A DNA stretch of 64,000 bases from Alkalicoccobacillus plakortidis. GTDB lineage: Bacteria; Bacillota; Bacilli; Bacillales; Bacillaceae_D. The stretch is taken from the NCBI RefSeq assembly GCF_023703085.1, contig NZ_JAMQJY010000001.1, positions 1,426,001 to 1,490,000 of the forward strand. The letters run 5' to 3'. Positions 18,375 through 28,311 of this stretch are shown one piece after another. Each line of letters opens with the position of its first letter. Position 1 is the first letter of the stretch. A program made the translations under genes and the position numbers. The notes beneath the pieces are model-generated. The model saw only the letters and a program-made list of their open reading frames with translations, was not told the origin of the DNA and made no database searches.

Positions 18375-19718
18375 TTATCCTAAGAAAAATCTCATTAAAA
18401 GTGTGGCACCAATTACTGTTGCCGCTCCACCAAGACGTGTTGAAATTTGCGCAAATGGCATAAGCCCCATACGATTTGATGCAGAAAGAATCGCCACATC
18501 TCCAGTACCACCTAAACCACTGTGACAACCAGTTACGATCGCAGCTTCAATTGGATACATATTCATAAGCTTGCCTACAAAGAAACCAGAACCAACCATT
18601 GCCAGAACCACTGACGCACAGATGATTACATATGAAACTGAGAATACAGCTGCTACGCTTTCCAATGGAATAAACATAATTCCAAGTCCCACCATTAAAG
18701 GCCATGTAAATGAAGATGATACAAATTTATAAAGCTGATGTGAACCAAGCTCCATTTGAGCTGGCATAATATTAAGTACTTTTACAAGTGCCGCCAAAAT
18801 AATCATTAGAACAGCACCAGAGATTCCTACCCATCCTTCAAGTACTCCACCAAAAATAAAGAAAGTAGAAGCGACAAGCACACCAGCACCCATCAAACGA
18901 AAATCTACAGGAGCTTCTTTTTGCTTCTCGGTAAAGATATCGTTTGCACCTTTAGCACGAACGAGCACTCCGTTACCATTAAGGTCAGGGCGTTTTTCCC
19001 CAAGCTTTTTCATCATTCCTGCACAAATAATTGCTACGATATTACCTATAATAGCAGCTGGTACTAATTGAGCAAGTAACTCTGTTGATGGTTGATCAAT
19101 CATCGTTGCATACGAAATAGAGAGTGGAAGAATTCCTTCACCAATTCCGCCTGAAATAATTGGTACAATAATAAAGAAGAATGTATGATACAGCTCATAT
19201 CCAAATAATGAACCAACAATCAAGCCAACAGCAACCGCACTAAGTGTTCCTGCTACAAGTGGAATAAACATTCTTGCAAATCCCTGAAGTAAAACAACAC
19301 GACTCATTCCTAAGATACTTCCCACTACCAGAACAGCAATATAAGCATATAAGAAGTTGGACGTACTCATTAATGTATCAACTGCATCAATAGCAGGTGC
19401 ATTAAACCATCCTAAAAACACTGCAATAGAAGGTAATAATAAAGATAAGATAGTTGGACCACCAATATCCTTAAGAATTGGCGTTTTTAAACCTATATCT
19501 CCAAGTAACATTCCAATAACCATAATGACGGCAAAACCGCCAATCATATCGCTTGGTAATTCATTAAAATAGGCAGCCAAAAAAACCGCTGCTGCAATAA
19601 AAATATACAAAGGTAATGGTAGAACTCCTACCTTAATCTCCATAATTTTTGCCCAAATGCCGTTGTTGTTTGGGTCTTGGTTGTTCATGTTGTTTACGTT
19701 TTCACTCGGCATAGCCAT
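18375..19718 (-). CDS. 2-hydroxycarboxylate transporter (MaeN/CimH type)
   Basis: This 447-residue protein of the 2HCT family imports citrate or malate with Na+ or H+. The two reentrant-loop signatures are visible: SGGIGEGILPLS at about residues 189-200 and GLGGTGDVAILSA at about 404-416. About eleven hydrophobic helices are seen. It lies downstream of the pxp operon and close to a MalK/CitA-type two-component system, which in B. subtilis controls the Na+/malate symporter MaeN. I favour a MaeN-like role, but a CimH-like citrate/malate carrier is possible. Confidence 0.82.
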   Translation of the reverse strand: MAMPSENVNNMNNQDPNNNGIWAKIMEIKVGVLPLPLYIFIAAAVFLAAYFNELPSDMIGGFAVIMVIGMLLGDIGLKTPILKDIGGPTILSLLLPSIAVFLGWFNAPAIDAVDTLMSTSNFLYAYIAVLVVGSILGMSRVVLLQGFARMFIPLVAGTLSAVAVGLIVGSLFGYELYHTFFFIIVPIISGGIGEGILPLSISYATMIDQPSTELLAQLVPAAIIGNIVAIICAGMMKKLGEKRPDLNGNGVLVRAKGANDIFTEKQKEAPVDFRLMGAGVLVASTFFIFGGVLEGWVGISGAVLMIILAALVKVLNIMPAQMELGSHQLYKFVSSSFTWPLMVGLGIMFIPLESVAAVFSVSYVIICASVVLAMVGSGFFVGKLMNMYPIEAAIVTGCHSGLGGTGDVAILSASNRMGLMPFAQISTRLGGAATVIGATLLMRFFLG

Positions 19719-19842
19719 CTTTCTAACACCTCCGGATAATATAGTTACAGTGTAAGCGGGTTCATTCTTTTTGTCGTTTTTTCTTAGTATTTTAACCTTT
19801 AAATAAATAATTTAATTACGAATCCAACTGTCAATTCCAATC

Positions 19843-19874
19843 AAAAAAAGCCCTCTCGCAGAGAGATGGGCTTA
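19843..19874 (-). terminator. Terminator after pxpA
   Basis: On the minus strand AAGCCCATCTCTC pairs with GAGAGGGCTT and is followed by a T run, 18 bp past the pxpA stop. Confidence 0.85.
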
Positions 19875-19891
19875 GACAATACTGTTATCAT

Positions 19892-20650
19892 TTAAAGAAT
19901 CGATGCGATTTCAATATCATTTTTCGTTAAGTGATTTCTAAGTTCCTTAACAAATAATAAAGCATGCTCACCGTCACCATGTACACAAACCGTATCGGCT
20001 TCCATTGGAATGGTACTTCCATCCACTGCCGTAACGGTTGATGTAGTCACCATCTGCAATACTTGTTGAACCGCTTGTTCATGATCAGTTATTAGAGCAT
20101 TTGCAGAAGTACGTGGTGTTAATGTGCCATCTGGTTGATAGGTACGATCAGCGAATACCTCGTTGGCAGTTTTTAATCCGTATTTTTCTCCTGCTTTCGT
20201 TAATTCGCTCCCTGCTAAACCAAATAAAACAAGATTAGGGTTAGCATCTTTGACTGCTTTAGCGATGGCTTCAGACATAACTGAATCAACGGCAGCCATA
20301 TTAAATAATGCTCCGTGTGGTTTAACGTGCTGCATTGTCTGATTATGCAAACGACAGAAGCCTTCAAGCGCACCAATTTGATAGAAGACAAAATTATAGA
20401 TATCCTCTGGCGTTGTTTGAATTGGTCGTCTTCCAAAACCAAATAGATCACTAAATCCTGGGTGAGCTCCAATTCTTGCCCCGTGCTCCTTCGCCAATTT
20501 GACTGTCTTAGCCATCGTGTTATGGTCTCCTGCATGGTATCCACACGCAACATTCACGGACGTTACTAATGGTAATATTTCTTCATCATTTCCAACCTTA
20601 AATACCCCATAGCTTTCACCGAGATCGCAATTTAAATCAATTTTTTTCAT
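19892..20650 (-). CDS. pxpA: 5-oxoprolinase subunit A
   Basis: This 252-residue LamB/YcsF family protein begins [44 protein letters not shown] and VKPHGALFN are family signatures with the metal and substrate residues. With PxpB and PxpC it hydrolyses 5-oxoproline to glutamate using ATP. It is the last gene of pxpB-pxpC-pxpA, 18 bp after pxpC. Confidence 0.93.
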   Translation of the reverse strand: MKKIDLNCDLGESYGVFKVGNDEEILPLVTSVNVACGYHAGDHNTMAKTVKLAKEHGARIGAHPGFSDLFGFGRRPIQTTPEDIYNFVFYQIGALEGFCRLHNQTMQHVKPHGALFNMAAVDSVMSEAIAKAVKDANPNLVLFGLAGSELTKAGEKYGLKTANEVFADRTYQPDGTLTPRTSANALITDHEQAVQQVLQMVTTSTVTAVDGSTIPMEADTVCVHGDGEHALLFVKELRNHLTKNDIEIASIL

Positions 20651-20668
20651 CGTTCTTCCCCTTTTCTA

Positions 20669-21675
20669 TCAGCTTACTTGAACACCTTTTAATCCGATCG
20701 CTGCTTTTATTTCTGCAATTTCTTTTTCAGACTGAATATATATTTGTTCAGCTTCTTGCAGGGAAACTTCATCAAAGACCACCCATTCACCAGGTCTTAA
20801 TTGAGCAAGTTTTGGAATATCTACAATCATAACCTGACCGATACGTGGATAGCCTCCTGTAGACTGACGATCAGCTAATAATATAATTGGTTTTCCACCA
20901 GGAGGAAGCTGGATCGTTCCAAGTGTAACGGCCTCTGATAATAATTCAAATGGTTCTGATAATTCAATGGTTTGATCTGTATCTAGCCGATAACCCATCC
21001 TGTCCGATTGGGTTGAAATTTGAAAAGGAGAACCGAAAAATAAATCCCGACTTTGTTCTGTAAACCGATCATAGTGACTTCCTTTTAACACACGAATAAT
21101 TGTCTGCTCATTTGTAGAACCTGGTGAACGTGAAACACTCCACTTTGGTGATGAGCGATGTTCTGATAAACGTTTCATAAAATCCCTTGATGCTTGAGGC
21201 ATTGGCAACAAGTCTAATACATCACCTTTTTGCAGCGCTCTACCTTTATATCCACCTAAACCTGCACGTAAATAAGTGCTTTTACTTCCCATTAGAACTG
21301 GTACATCAAAACCACCTGCGACAGAAAGATATGCACGGCATCCTTTTTTTAATGGCTCAAAATGGAGCAATGAGCCTGCTGAATAAATAAAGGAGTATGT
21401 ACTTGCAGCCGTTTTCCATTCATAACCGGAAGCATTCCACCACCAGATACCGCAATCAATCGGTCCTCATCAAATTTTAATGATGGACCTGTCATAGTCA
21501 TTTCAAGAACAGCCTCATTTTCCGCATTACCAACGAGTAGATTTGATATTCGAAGGGATCTTGCATCCATTGCACCAGTAACGGATACCCCTTGACTCAT
21601 ATACCCAAAACGTCCTAAATCCTGAATCGTTGTCTGCAGTCCAGGCTTCACAACTTGAATACTCAATTTAGTCAC
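20669..21675 (-). pseudogene. pxpC: 5-oxoprolinase subunit C, one frameshift
   Basis: This is the PxpC/KipA (biotin-dependent carboxyltransferase-like) subunit of the ATP-dependent 5-oxoprolinase, about 335 residues. The N-terminal part (IQVVKPGLQTTIQDLGRFGY) is in frame from 21675. It breaks near 21378-21382 after PLFIQ, and the protein continues LLHFEPLKKGCRAYLSVAGG in another frame. The plus strand reads GCTGAA where GCTGGAA would restore PLFIPAGSLLHF. One missing base in CCAGC fits the window-wide indel pattern. It overlaps pxpB by 8 bp. Confidence 0.87.
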
Positions 21676-22399
21676 GCTCCTTTAAGTCTTGATATTCCTC
21701 TAAGGAGATTGGTCTAAACCTCACAATATGACCTGGCTTTAACAAGCTTGGTTCATCTCGATTTAAATCAAACATTTTAAGGGGAGTTTGACCAATTAAC
21801 TGCCAACCTCCTGGTGTGACCATTGGATAAACTCCTGTTTGTTTGCCTGCAATTCCAACTGAACCTGCTGGAATTTCTAAGCGGGGCTGTTGTTTACGTG
21901 GGGTTGCGATTGATTCGGACATTCCTCCCAAAAAAGGAAAACCGGGAGCAAACCCAATCATATACACTTGATAGCTCCCTTTAGAATGAATCGAGATGAC
22001 ATCATCAACCGTGAGTTGATTATAATCGGCTACTTCCTGTAGATCCGGTCCCAAAGTCCAGTCATAACACACTGGAATTTCAATTGTTTCTGGCTCTACA
22101 TTGAGTTGATGATGTTTACTAGAAATAATATAGTCATCTAACAATTGACGTACTCTGTCACTTGGACTAAGTATAGAAGCTGGCTCTGCAGATAACACAA
22201 GTGCTGGATCATAAAACACTGCTACACCGGTGTAACTAGGTAAACTCTCAAGAAAACCAGGAAAAGGAGATGTTTTAAGGAGATCAATCAAAGCAAGTAT
22301 ATTTTTTTGTGTATTCGGATCAATCTTATCGGCGAATTGAACAATCATTGATGTTTCATTTAGTGAATAGATATGTGGAAATAAAGATATCTCTCCCAT
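21668..22399 (-). CDS. pxpB: 5-oxoprolinase subunit B
   Basis: This 243-residue PxpB/KipI family protein contains YMIGFAPGFPFLGGM, RLEIPAGSVGIAGKQTGVYP and GGWQLIGQTP, all conserved in the family. It forms the PxpBC complex that phosphorylates 5-oxoproline. It starts 34 bp after the response regulator gene, so the two-component genes and pxpBCA probably form one operon. Confidence 0.92.
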   Translation of the reverse strand: MGEISLFPHIYSLNETSMIVQFADKIDPNTQKNILALIDLLKTSPFPGFLESLPSYTGVAVFYDPALVLSAEPASILSPSDRVRQLLDDYIISSKHHQLNVEPETIEIPVCYDWTLGPDLQEVADYNQLTVDDVISIHSKGSYQVYMIGFAPGFPFLGGMSESIATPRKQQPRLEIPAGSVGIAGKQTGVYPMVTPGGWQLIGQTPLKMFDLNRDEPSLLKPGHIVRFRPISLEEYQDLKERD

Positions 22400-22433
22400 T
22401 TTGAACTCCCCTTTCTAGATTAAAACAGTAAAC

Positions 22434-23141
22434 TTAAAGAAATGGTTCGATTAATTCATCAGCACGGATGCTGCAAGTATAACGAAAAACAGGTCTACCT
22501 ACTGAACCATAAACCATATTTACAGATAATACCTCAGAATCCTCAAGTAGTTTTAGATATTTCCGAATGGATACCTGTGAAATATTCGTATCATTTGCAA
22601 TATCCTCTGTTGAAAAAGTGGCGTCTCCACGATTTTTGATCGCTTTCCAAACTACCTGTAAGGTTGACCTTGTTAAGCCTTTTGGCAGAGATGGTTTCTC
22701 AATATGTGCAGATGCATTTTGCATAAGATGGTCTAACTCTTGCTGATTTAATACATCTGATTGTTTAGTCTGATTCATACGTTTATTATACATTTGCAGA
22801 GCGTGTTGGAATCGATCAAATGTAAAAGGTTTTATTAAATAATCAACAGCACCATGCCTGAGTACTTTAGATATCGTATCTGATTCAGAGGCTGCTGAAA
22901 TCATCATGACGTCGACCGCTAAGTCTTTTCTTCTAATTCGTTTTAAAAGTTCAATTCCACTTTTTCCAGGCATATAAATATCTAAAAGGATTAAATCAAC
23001 TTTTTCGTTTTCAATGATCTCCCAAGCTTTCTCTATACCTGATGCTATACCAACTAGTGAAAAACCTTCACTCATTTCAATATACCTTTTATTTAAATCT
23101 GCTACCATTGGATCGTCTTCTACAATTAATACATAAATCAT
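22434..23141 (-). CDS. CitB/MalR-type response regulator
   Basis: This 235-residue regulator has a receiver domain (residues 1-120) with acidic pocket VEDDP, phosphoacceptor LLDIYMPG and lysine LIKPF. A C-terminal winged helix (RSTLQVVWKAI then DIANDTNISQVSIRKYLKLL) is of the CitB/DcuR/MalR type. It acts with the kinase upstream, whose stop overlaps this start (ATGA). The likely targets are the transporter at 18375-19718, the pxp genes, or both. Confidence 0.85.
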   Translation of the reverse strand: MIYVLIVEDDPMVADLNKRYIEMSEGFSLVGIASGIEKAWEIIENEKVDLILLDIYMPGKSGIELLKRIRRKDLAVDVMMISAASESDTISKVLRHGAVDYLIKPFTFDRFQHALQMYNKRMNQTKQSDVLNQQELDHLMQNASAHIEKPSLPKGLTRSTLQVVWKAIKNRGDATFSTEDIANDTNISQVSIRKYLKLLEDSEVLSVNMVYGSVGRPVFRYTCSIRADELIEPFL

Positions 23142-24748
23142 TGTTGTTCATTGTCTCCTTGCTTCTCAAATGGAATATAAATGGTGAATATTGTGCCGAC
23201 ACCTATATCGCTTGTCATTAATAAATGTCCTTTTAAGTTAGTTACACTTTGTTCGATGAGAGCCAAACCAAATCCTCGGTCTGCACCTTTGGTGGAATAG
23301 CCTTTTTTAAATACTTTCTCCTGTTGTTCTTGATTCATGCCCTCTCCTGTATCACTCACTTCAATTCTAAGTTCATTTTCCTTAAATCTTAATGAAAGCT
23401 CTACCAATTTTGTATCCTTAGATTGCACTGACTCTACGGCGTTTGTTAAAAGATTTCCGACAATAGTCACTAGTTCATAGACAACATCTTTGTCCTCTGA
23501 TTTTGGGATACTGCCTTGAATATCAAGGTTAAAATCTACACCTTGTTCACGTATATAACTTTGTTTCCCTATTAAGAAACCTGCCAAAACTGTATCTTTC
23601 ACATTGCCCATTATTTGTTCCGTTTCATGTCCAGTTACTTCTGTGAATCTAGCTAAATAGTCAGCTGCTTGATCGTACTGCTTTAAATGAATTAATCCTT
23701 GAAGAACATGAATCGTGTTCATAAATTCATGGGTTTGAGCTCGGAGTGCATTGGCATAGAGTTTAACTCCTGTTAGTTGCTCAGCAAGCATTGCCACATC
23801 TGTCTTATCTTTAAAAGTCGCAATAGCCCCCACTGTTTGATGTTTAATTCTAATCGGAACTTCATTAATTAAGAGTTCGAAGCCTTCCATTCGAATTTTC
23901 CGATCAAGGATTGGCTTATTAGACTTTAAGACTTCTTTTAATTTTGTACCAGGCAAAACTTGTTCAACATCTTGTCCAATCAAGTTTTCGTTGACACCCA
24001 TTTTTCTAAATACTTCTTTTGCCTCTGCATTAGTTAATCGAACTCGTCCATTGTTGTCAATTGCTACTATACCCTCTTTTGTTGATTCAAGCATTGCGCT
24101 TCTTTCCTCTAACACCGTCGCAATTTCTTCTGGTTCAAGATTATACATCAGGCTTTTTACACGTCTAGCAAGTAACACCGCACCAATTCCACCAACAATT
24201 ATACTTAAAACCATTCCCATATAAAGTGGTCGGAGCATCGTGCCAATAATATCATCAATTTGGTTAAGGGTAATTCCAACAGCAACGGCGCCAATAAATT
24301 CTCCAGTTTCATTATAGATTGGGCTAAATGCTCTTAATGATTCACCTAAAGTGCCTCTTGCTGTTGAAACGTACTCTTCCTGAGTTTCTAACGTCTTTTT
24401 TTCATCTCCACCTTCAAAAGGCAGCCCCACTAAATCGGGATTAGGGTGAGATCGTCTGATTCCATTCCTATCTAGCACAACAACAAAGTCCGTATTAGTA
24501 GCTTCAATCACATACTGTGTGTACTGTTGTAATTCTTCATTTACTTTAACATCTTCCTCTAAGACTTGATGAACCATATTTGTTCCTGCAACTAACCGTG
24601 CTGTATTAAGAGCAATTTCCTCCTCTTGCTCCTGTATGGTATCGGTTGTTTCCAAACTAATCATATAGAAAGTTACAGCAAGTGAAAGCAAAACAATTAA
24701 CGTAACAAAGATTGCAAGACGCCGCTGTAATGTCCATTTTCTTCTCAT
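23138..24748 (-). CDS. CitA/DcuS/MalK-type sensor histidine kinase
   Basis: From the ATG at 24748 (AAAGAGG upstream) this is a 536-residue kinase. A membrane helix at about 10-30, an external sensor of about 140 residues, a second helix near 175, a PAS domain (STKEGIVAIDNNGRVRLTN), a SpoOB-type dimer segment (ALRAQTHEFMNTIHVLQGL, phosphohistidine in THEFMN) and an ATPase domain (NLLTNAVES, DTGEGMN, GFGLAL) follow in order. CitA/DcuS/MalK relatives sense di- and tricarboxylates outside the cell. Linkage to 5-oxoprolinase genes suggests another carboxylate may be sensed. Confidence 0.87.
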   Translation of the reverse strand: MRRKWTLQRRLAIFVTLIVLLSLAVTFYMISLETTDTIQEQEEEIALNTARLVAGTNMVHQVLEEDVKVNEELQQYTQYVIEATNTDFVVVLDRNGIRRSHPNPDLVGLPFEGGDEKKTLETQEEYVSTARGTLGESLRAFSPIYNETGEFIGAVAVGITLNQIDDIIGTMLRPLYMGMVLSIIVGGIGAVLLARRVKSLMYNLEPEEIATVLEERSAMLESTKEGIVAIDNNGRVRLTNAEAKEVFRKMGVNENLIGQDVEQVLPGTKLKEVLKSNKPILDRKIRMEGFELLINEVPIRIKHQTVGAIATFKDKTDVAMLAEQLTGVKLYANALRAQTHEFMNTIHVLQGLIHLKQYDQAADYLARFTEVTGHETEQIMGNVKDTVLAGFLIGKQSYIREQGVDFNLDIQGSIPKSEDKDVVYELVTIVGNLLTNAVESVQSKDTKLVELSLRFKENELRIEVSDTGEGMNQEQQEKVFKKGYSTKGADRGFGLALIEQSVTNLKGHLLMTSDIGVGTIFTIYIPFEKQGDNEQQ

Positions 24749-24848
24749 ATAAAGCCTCTTTCTTAGGTCAATGTTACATACTACTTTAAAAATTAGTATA
24801 CCACTCAGTACATATGCCAACAAATAGTGCTTTTTAATTTAATAAAAA

Positions 24849-24881
24849 ACGCTTAAGAGATTGAGCTCTCTTAAGCGCCTT
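24849..24881 (-). terminator. Terminator downstream of yisL
   Basis: CGCTTAAGAG pairs with CTCTTAAGCG, and on the minus strand T-rich sequence follows. Confidence 0.8.
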
Positions 24882-24891
24882 TTATTATCAT

Positions 24892-25275
24892 TTATCCTAG
24901 CTTTAAGTAACCTAGTGCTACCACAGCTACCATCAAAACAACAAAAACAATCCATAATGACCCTGTTGTTTCTCTACGTTTGGTTTTACCCATTATTACT
25001 TCCATAATACCGATTAACATAATCGCTAGTAAGCCTTTAATTAAGAAACTAATATTTCCACTAACGAAGTTTCCAATGTCTGCGCTTGCGTTAAGATTAA
25101 AAACAAGCATACCAATTCCTGATACAAGCATAATTATGTAGAACAAACGGACGATCATATAAATAATTTTTGATGCTTTAGGTTTACCAAAACGGAATAA
25201 AAAGTACGCAGCTAAAAAGAATAAAAGTAAAAAAGCCCAAGATCCCGCATGAGATTGATAGAACATATTGTACAT
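24892..25275 (-). CDS. yisL: YisL-family membrane protein
   Basis: This 127-residue protein with four hydrophobic helices matches the YisL (UPF0344) family. KASKIIYMIVRLFYI and GLLAIMLIGIMEVIMGK followed by GSLWIVFVV are the recognisable parts. Its function is not known. GGGGGTG lies before the ATG. It stands alone between the kinase gene and ccdC. Confidence 0.8.
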   Translation of the reverse strand: MYNMFYQSHAGSWAFLLLFFLAAYFLFRFGKPKASKIIYMIVRLFYIIMLVSGIGMLVFNLNASADIGNFVSGNISFLIKGLLAIMLIGIMEVIMGKTKRRETTGSLWIVFVVLMVAVVALGYLKLG

Positions 25276-25351
25276 TCGTGCACCCCCTTCAGTTAATTTC
25301 TATTATAATAGATAATTTCTTATACAACACCCTTTAATAGAAGAGTTTGAC

Positions 25352-25875
25352 CTACTTATATGGTGCAGGCTCTTGTTTTACAGAGAGTATCGTTCTCTCA
25401 TCTGAATTAGTTAATTGCTTCTCAATTTTTCTATAAGAGACATACATCGCTATTCTCCAAGGCAAAATCATTCCGTAGGCAAGTAGAAAAAACATACCAG
25501 ATAATTCTTCTGGGTTTATATCTTTACCAAGAAACGCACGAAAAGCTACTCGAATAATTAATAATCCCATAAGTATAAACATAAATGCTTTTGATCGTTG
25601 AAGAAAGATTTTGCCATCTCTAATTTCAAACTTCGACGTAATAATCAAGAAAATCGAAAAAACCGCGCCGACTGCAAGCGCTTCCGCAACTTGTAAAGAA
25701 GCAGGCCTGGTTGGTTCATATAAAAACATCAAAAACCCTGTGGACATAAAAATAGGAGGTAATATGATTTTTCTTAATGAAGCTGTTTTTTAGCCGCTTT
25801 CATTCGAACTAAAAGCGCAATTCCTCCCATTACTAATGCAAGAACAATTGGAATGAGGATTAAGTTATTATCCAA
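25352..25875 (-). pseudogene. ccdC: CcdC-like membrane protein, one frameshift
   Basis: The longer frame (MSTGFLMFLYEPTRPASLQVAE) lacks the first helix expected of CcdC, a polytopic protein encoded with the thiol-disulphide transfer protein CcdA in B. subtilis but not itself proven essential for cytochrome c maturation. The missing part is upstream in another frame: a TTG start at 25875 with AAGGGGG before it, then LILIPIVLALVMGG and MKAAKK, after which ASLRKIILPPIFMSTG joins on. The break is at 25782-25786, where GCTG should be GCTGG (KKPASLRK). The restored protein is about 174 residues, with five helices. Confidence 0.78.
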
Positions 25876-25976
25876 CTTGAATTCCCCCTTTCAGTTTAGA
25901 TTCACTTTGATACAGTGTTTTGAAACATGAAAGCCTGTCCCGCAACTAATCTGCTGGCGGAACAGGAATCAATGGG

Positions 25977-26918
25977 TCAACCATTTACATACATTAGGAT
26001 AAGCGAATAACCAATGATTAATGCAAAAAGTATCGTAATATGATTAAGAGAATAAATAAACATCGCGGTTGCCCATTTATAATCACTCATTTTTTTATAA
26101 CCGGCAATCCCAAGAATCATCCATCCAAGAGTAAGGATAAAAGCAGTAATCGCAATGGTTTTACTAAATGGATAAAACAAAACCGATGATGCAAGTAATA
26201 AAACAAGATACACAAGCGTTTGAATCTTTGTTCGTTTGATACCTTTTACAACTGGCAACATAGGCACACCAGCAGCACGGTAGTCATCAAGCTTGCGAAT
26301 GGCAATCGCATAAAAGTGAGGCATTTGCCATATTAACATCAAAACAAACAAGCCAATTGATGCAGGGTGATAAATATCAGATGATACGGCTGCCCAACCA
26401 ATTAATGGTGGAACTGCACCTGATAAACTCCCAACTTCTGTATTATAAATCGTACTACGTTTTGTCCAAATTGTATAAGGGACTGTGTATAAAAACAACC
26501 CAAGAAAACCAAGCACTGCCGCGAGCGGACTCGCAAAAGCAAGTAAAATCATACCTACCACTGCAAAAGAAATTCCTAAAATAAGTCCATTTTTTGTAGA
26601 AACTGTTCCCGTAACGGTTGGACGTTTTTTTGTCCGTTCCATTTTTGCATCAATATCACGGTCATATAAATTATTAAAAGTCCCTGCAGCTCCAATCACA
26701 AGAGAACTTCCAAGTAAGGCCAGGATAATAGATCCCATATGATCAAATAAAGATCCTCCATGTATAAATAAAGCAAAACAAAGTCCCGCAACCATTGCGA
26801 GTACATTTGATTTAATAATTCCAGTTTTTATCGTTTCAAATAGAATATCCGCATAATAGGATACATTTGAAACTGAAGTTGTTTGGTCCACTGTTTTTTC
26901 TAACTTCACACTTTTCAT
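25977..26918 (-). CDS. ctaB: Protoheme IX farnesyltransferase (heme O synthase)
   Basis: This 313-residue UbiA-type prenyltransferase farnesylates heme B to heme O for aa3/bo3 oxidases. The prenyl-diphosphate and metal motifs are NNLYDRDIDAKMERTKKRP near residue 80 and the later DDYRAAGVPMLP. About eight or nine helices follow. I chose the ATG at 26918 because AGAGGAG precedes it. TTTGTGAA motifs upstream hint at control by ResD. Confidence 0.93.
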   Translation of the reverse strand: MKSVKLEKTVDQTTSVSNVSYYADILFETIKTGIIKSNVLAMVAGLCFALFIHGGSLFDHMGSIILALLGSSLVIGAAGTFNNLYDRDIDAKMERTKKRPTVTGTVSTKNGLILGISFAVVGMILLAFASPLAAVLGFLGLFLYTVPYTIWTKRSTIYNTEVGSLSGAVPPLIGWAAVSSDIYHPASIGLFVLMLIWQMPHFYAIAIRKLDDYRAAGVPMLPVVKGIKRTKIQTLVYLVLLLASSVLFYPFSKTIAITAFILTLGWMILGIAGYKKMSDYKWATAMFIYSLNHITILFALIIGYSLILMYVNG

Positions 26919-27054
26919 TTGGGACTCCTCTCTCAGTATAAAGACTTGCATGCCACAGCAAAGTCAAGCCACTGATTTGTTCAAAAAAGAGTCTTCCTTC
27001 TTGGCAATTTGACACTTTTTAAACCGCTTGGCTTACTCATTAAGTCTATCATAA

Positions 27055-27150
27055 TCCTTCACAAATAAAAGATTCAGAAACGACAATCCAAAAACCTGTC
27101 AAAGCTTTGTGACTACTTTTTGACAAGATTCCATCATTATTTGTGAAGGA
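27055..27150. promoter_or_regulatory. Inverted repeat with ResD-like boxes upstream of ctaB
   Basis: TCCTTCACAAATAA at 27055-27068 and its exact complement at 27137-27150 form a 14-bp inverted repeat 68 bp apart. Each arm contains TTTGTGAA, and a third TTGTGAC-TAC-TTT lies at about 27107-27118. This matches the published ResD consensus core TTGTGAA-N3-TTT. ResD activates heme A synthesis genes in B. subtilis, so direct control of ctaB is plausible. Confidence 0.45.
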
Positions 27151-27213
27151 ATTCACTTGCCAAGTGTATTATACTCTCTTTTATACTGATTGCAAGAGTT
27201 AGCATTTGGAAGA

Positions 27214-28188
27214 TTAAGAACGTACCTCTGGATTAATTGGCGTAGGAGGATTGTCTCCACTTAAGCTGGCTATCAAGTTATCCGCTGCTAACTGAGCCAT
27301 TTTATGTCGAGTCTCTAAAGTTGCTGAACCAATATGAGGAAGGGTTACTACATTTTTCATTCTCAACAATGGATGGTCTGCCGGAACTGGCTCTTCTTTA
27401 AATACATCAAGCCCAGCTGCATAAATTTCTCCCTCTTCAAGTGCCTGAATAAGAGCCTCTTCATCTACTGTGGCTCCCCTTGACCCATTAATAAATACAG
27501 CCGTTTCCTTCATTAATTTAAATTGTTCCGCTCCCATTAGATCATACGTTTCTTTTGTTAACGGTGTTAGTAAGCAAACAACATCAGACTGCTCAAGTAA
27601 CTCATCCAATGAACAATACGTAGCTCCATACGTTTCTTCAGCCCAATTATTTCGTGAGCGATTATGATAAAGAATCTCCATGTCAAAACCACCTGCTGCA
27701 CGTTTAGCAACGGTTTGTCCAACTCTACCCATGCCAATGATACCAAGCTTCTTATGATGAACATCTAACCCGAAGTGTTCTTGTGTTAAAGAAGCCTTCC
27801 AATTGCCGCTTTTAACAAGTTCATCTAGTTCAACAACTCGTCTTCTTGTAGCCAAAATAAGCGACATCATTGTGTCAGCAACAGTATCGTCAAGCACGGT
27901 TGGAGTATTGGTTGCCAAAACTCCACATTCAGTTAAATCACGAATTGTTAAATTATCATAACCGACTGTAATATTACTTACTACAGATAGCTTAGGGGCT
28001 TTTTCTAAAAGGCTCTTGTCCACTTTTAATCCTGAACCTAACACACCCTCTGCCTCTGTAAGCTCTTTCATAAATTCAGAGTGATTGTCATCAGTTAATT
28101 TCTCATAATATGTAACACTACAGGTCTCTTTAATACGCGCCAGTAAATCTTCTGGTACACGACTATACACAATAACTTTTGGTTTCAT
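27214..28188 (-). CDS. D-2-hydroxyacid dehydrogenase (glyoxylate/2-ketogluconate reductase type)
   Basis: This 324-residue NAD(P)-dependent reductase has the nucleotide motif GIIGMGRVGQ, the active-site arginine in INGSRGATVD, the glutamate in FKEEP and the histidine in LPHIGSAT. It reduces glyoxylate, hydroxypyruvate or 2-ketogluconate. The exact substrate cannot be told. The ATG at 28188 has GGAGGG at good spacing, and the longer frame upstream is spacer. It follows mccB on the same strand after about 120 bp. Confidence 0.85.
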   Translation of the reverse strand: MKPKVIVYSRVPEDLLARIKETCSVTYYEKLTDDNHSEFMKELTEAEGVLGSGLKVDKSLLEKAPKLSVVSNITVGYDNLTIRDLTECGVLATNTPTVLDDTVADTMMSLILATRRRVVELDELVKSGNWKASLTQEHFGLDVHHKKLGIIGMGRVGQTVAKRAAGGFDMEILYHNRSRNNWAEETYGATYCSLDELLEQSDVVCLLTPLTKETYDLMGAEQFKLMKETAVFINGSRGATVDEEALIQALEEGEIYAAGLDVFKEEPVPADHPLLRMKNVVTLPHIGSATLETRHKMAQLAADNLIASLSGDNPPTPINPEVRS

Positions 28189-28311
28189 CAAAATCCCTCC
28201 AAAAATTTCTTTACCTCCAGTATAACAGAGCTTACCGTTAGAAAAGAGAGATTTATGCTTTTTTATGGAGGAAGACGTGTTTTGATTTCTCATCTCCCTC
28301 CTCATGTACCA

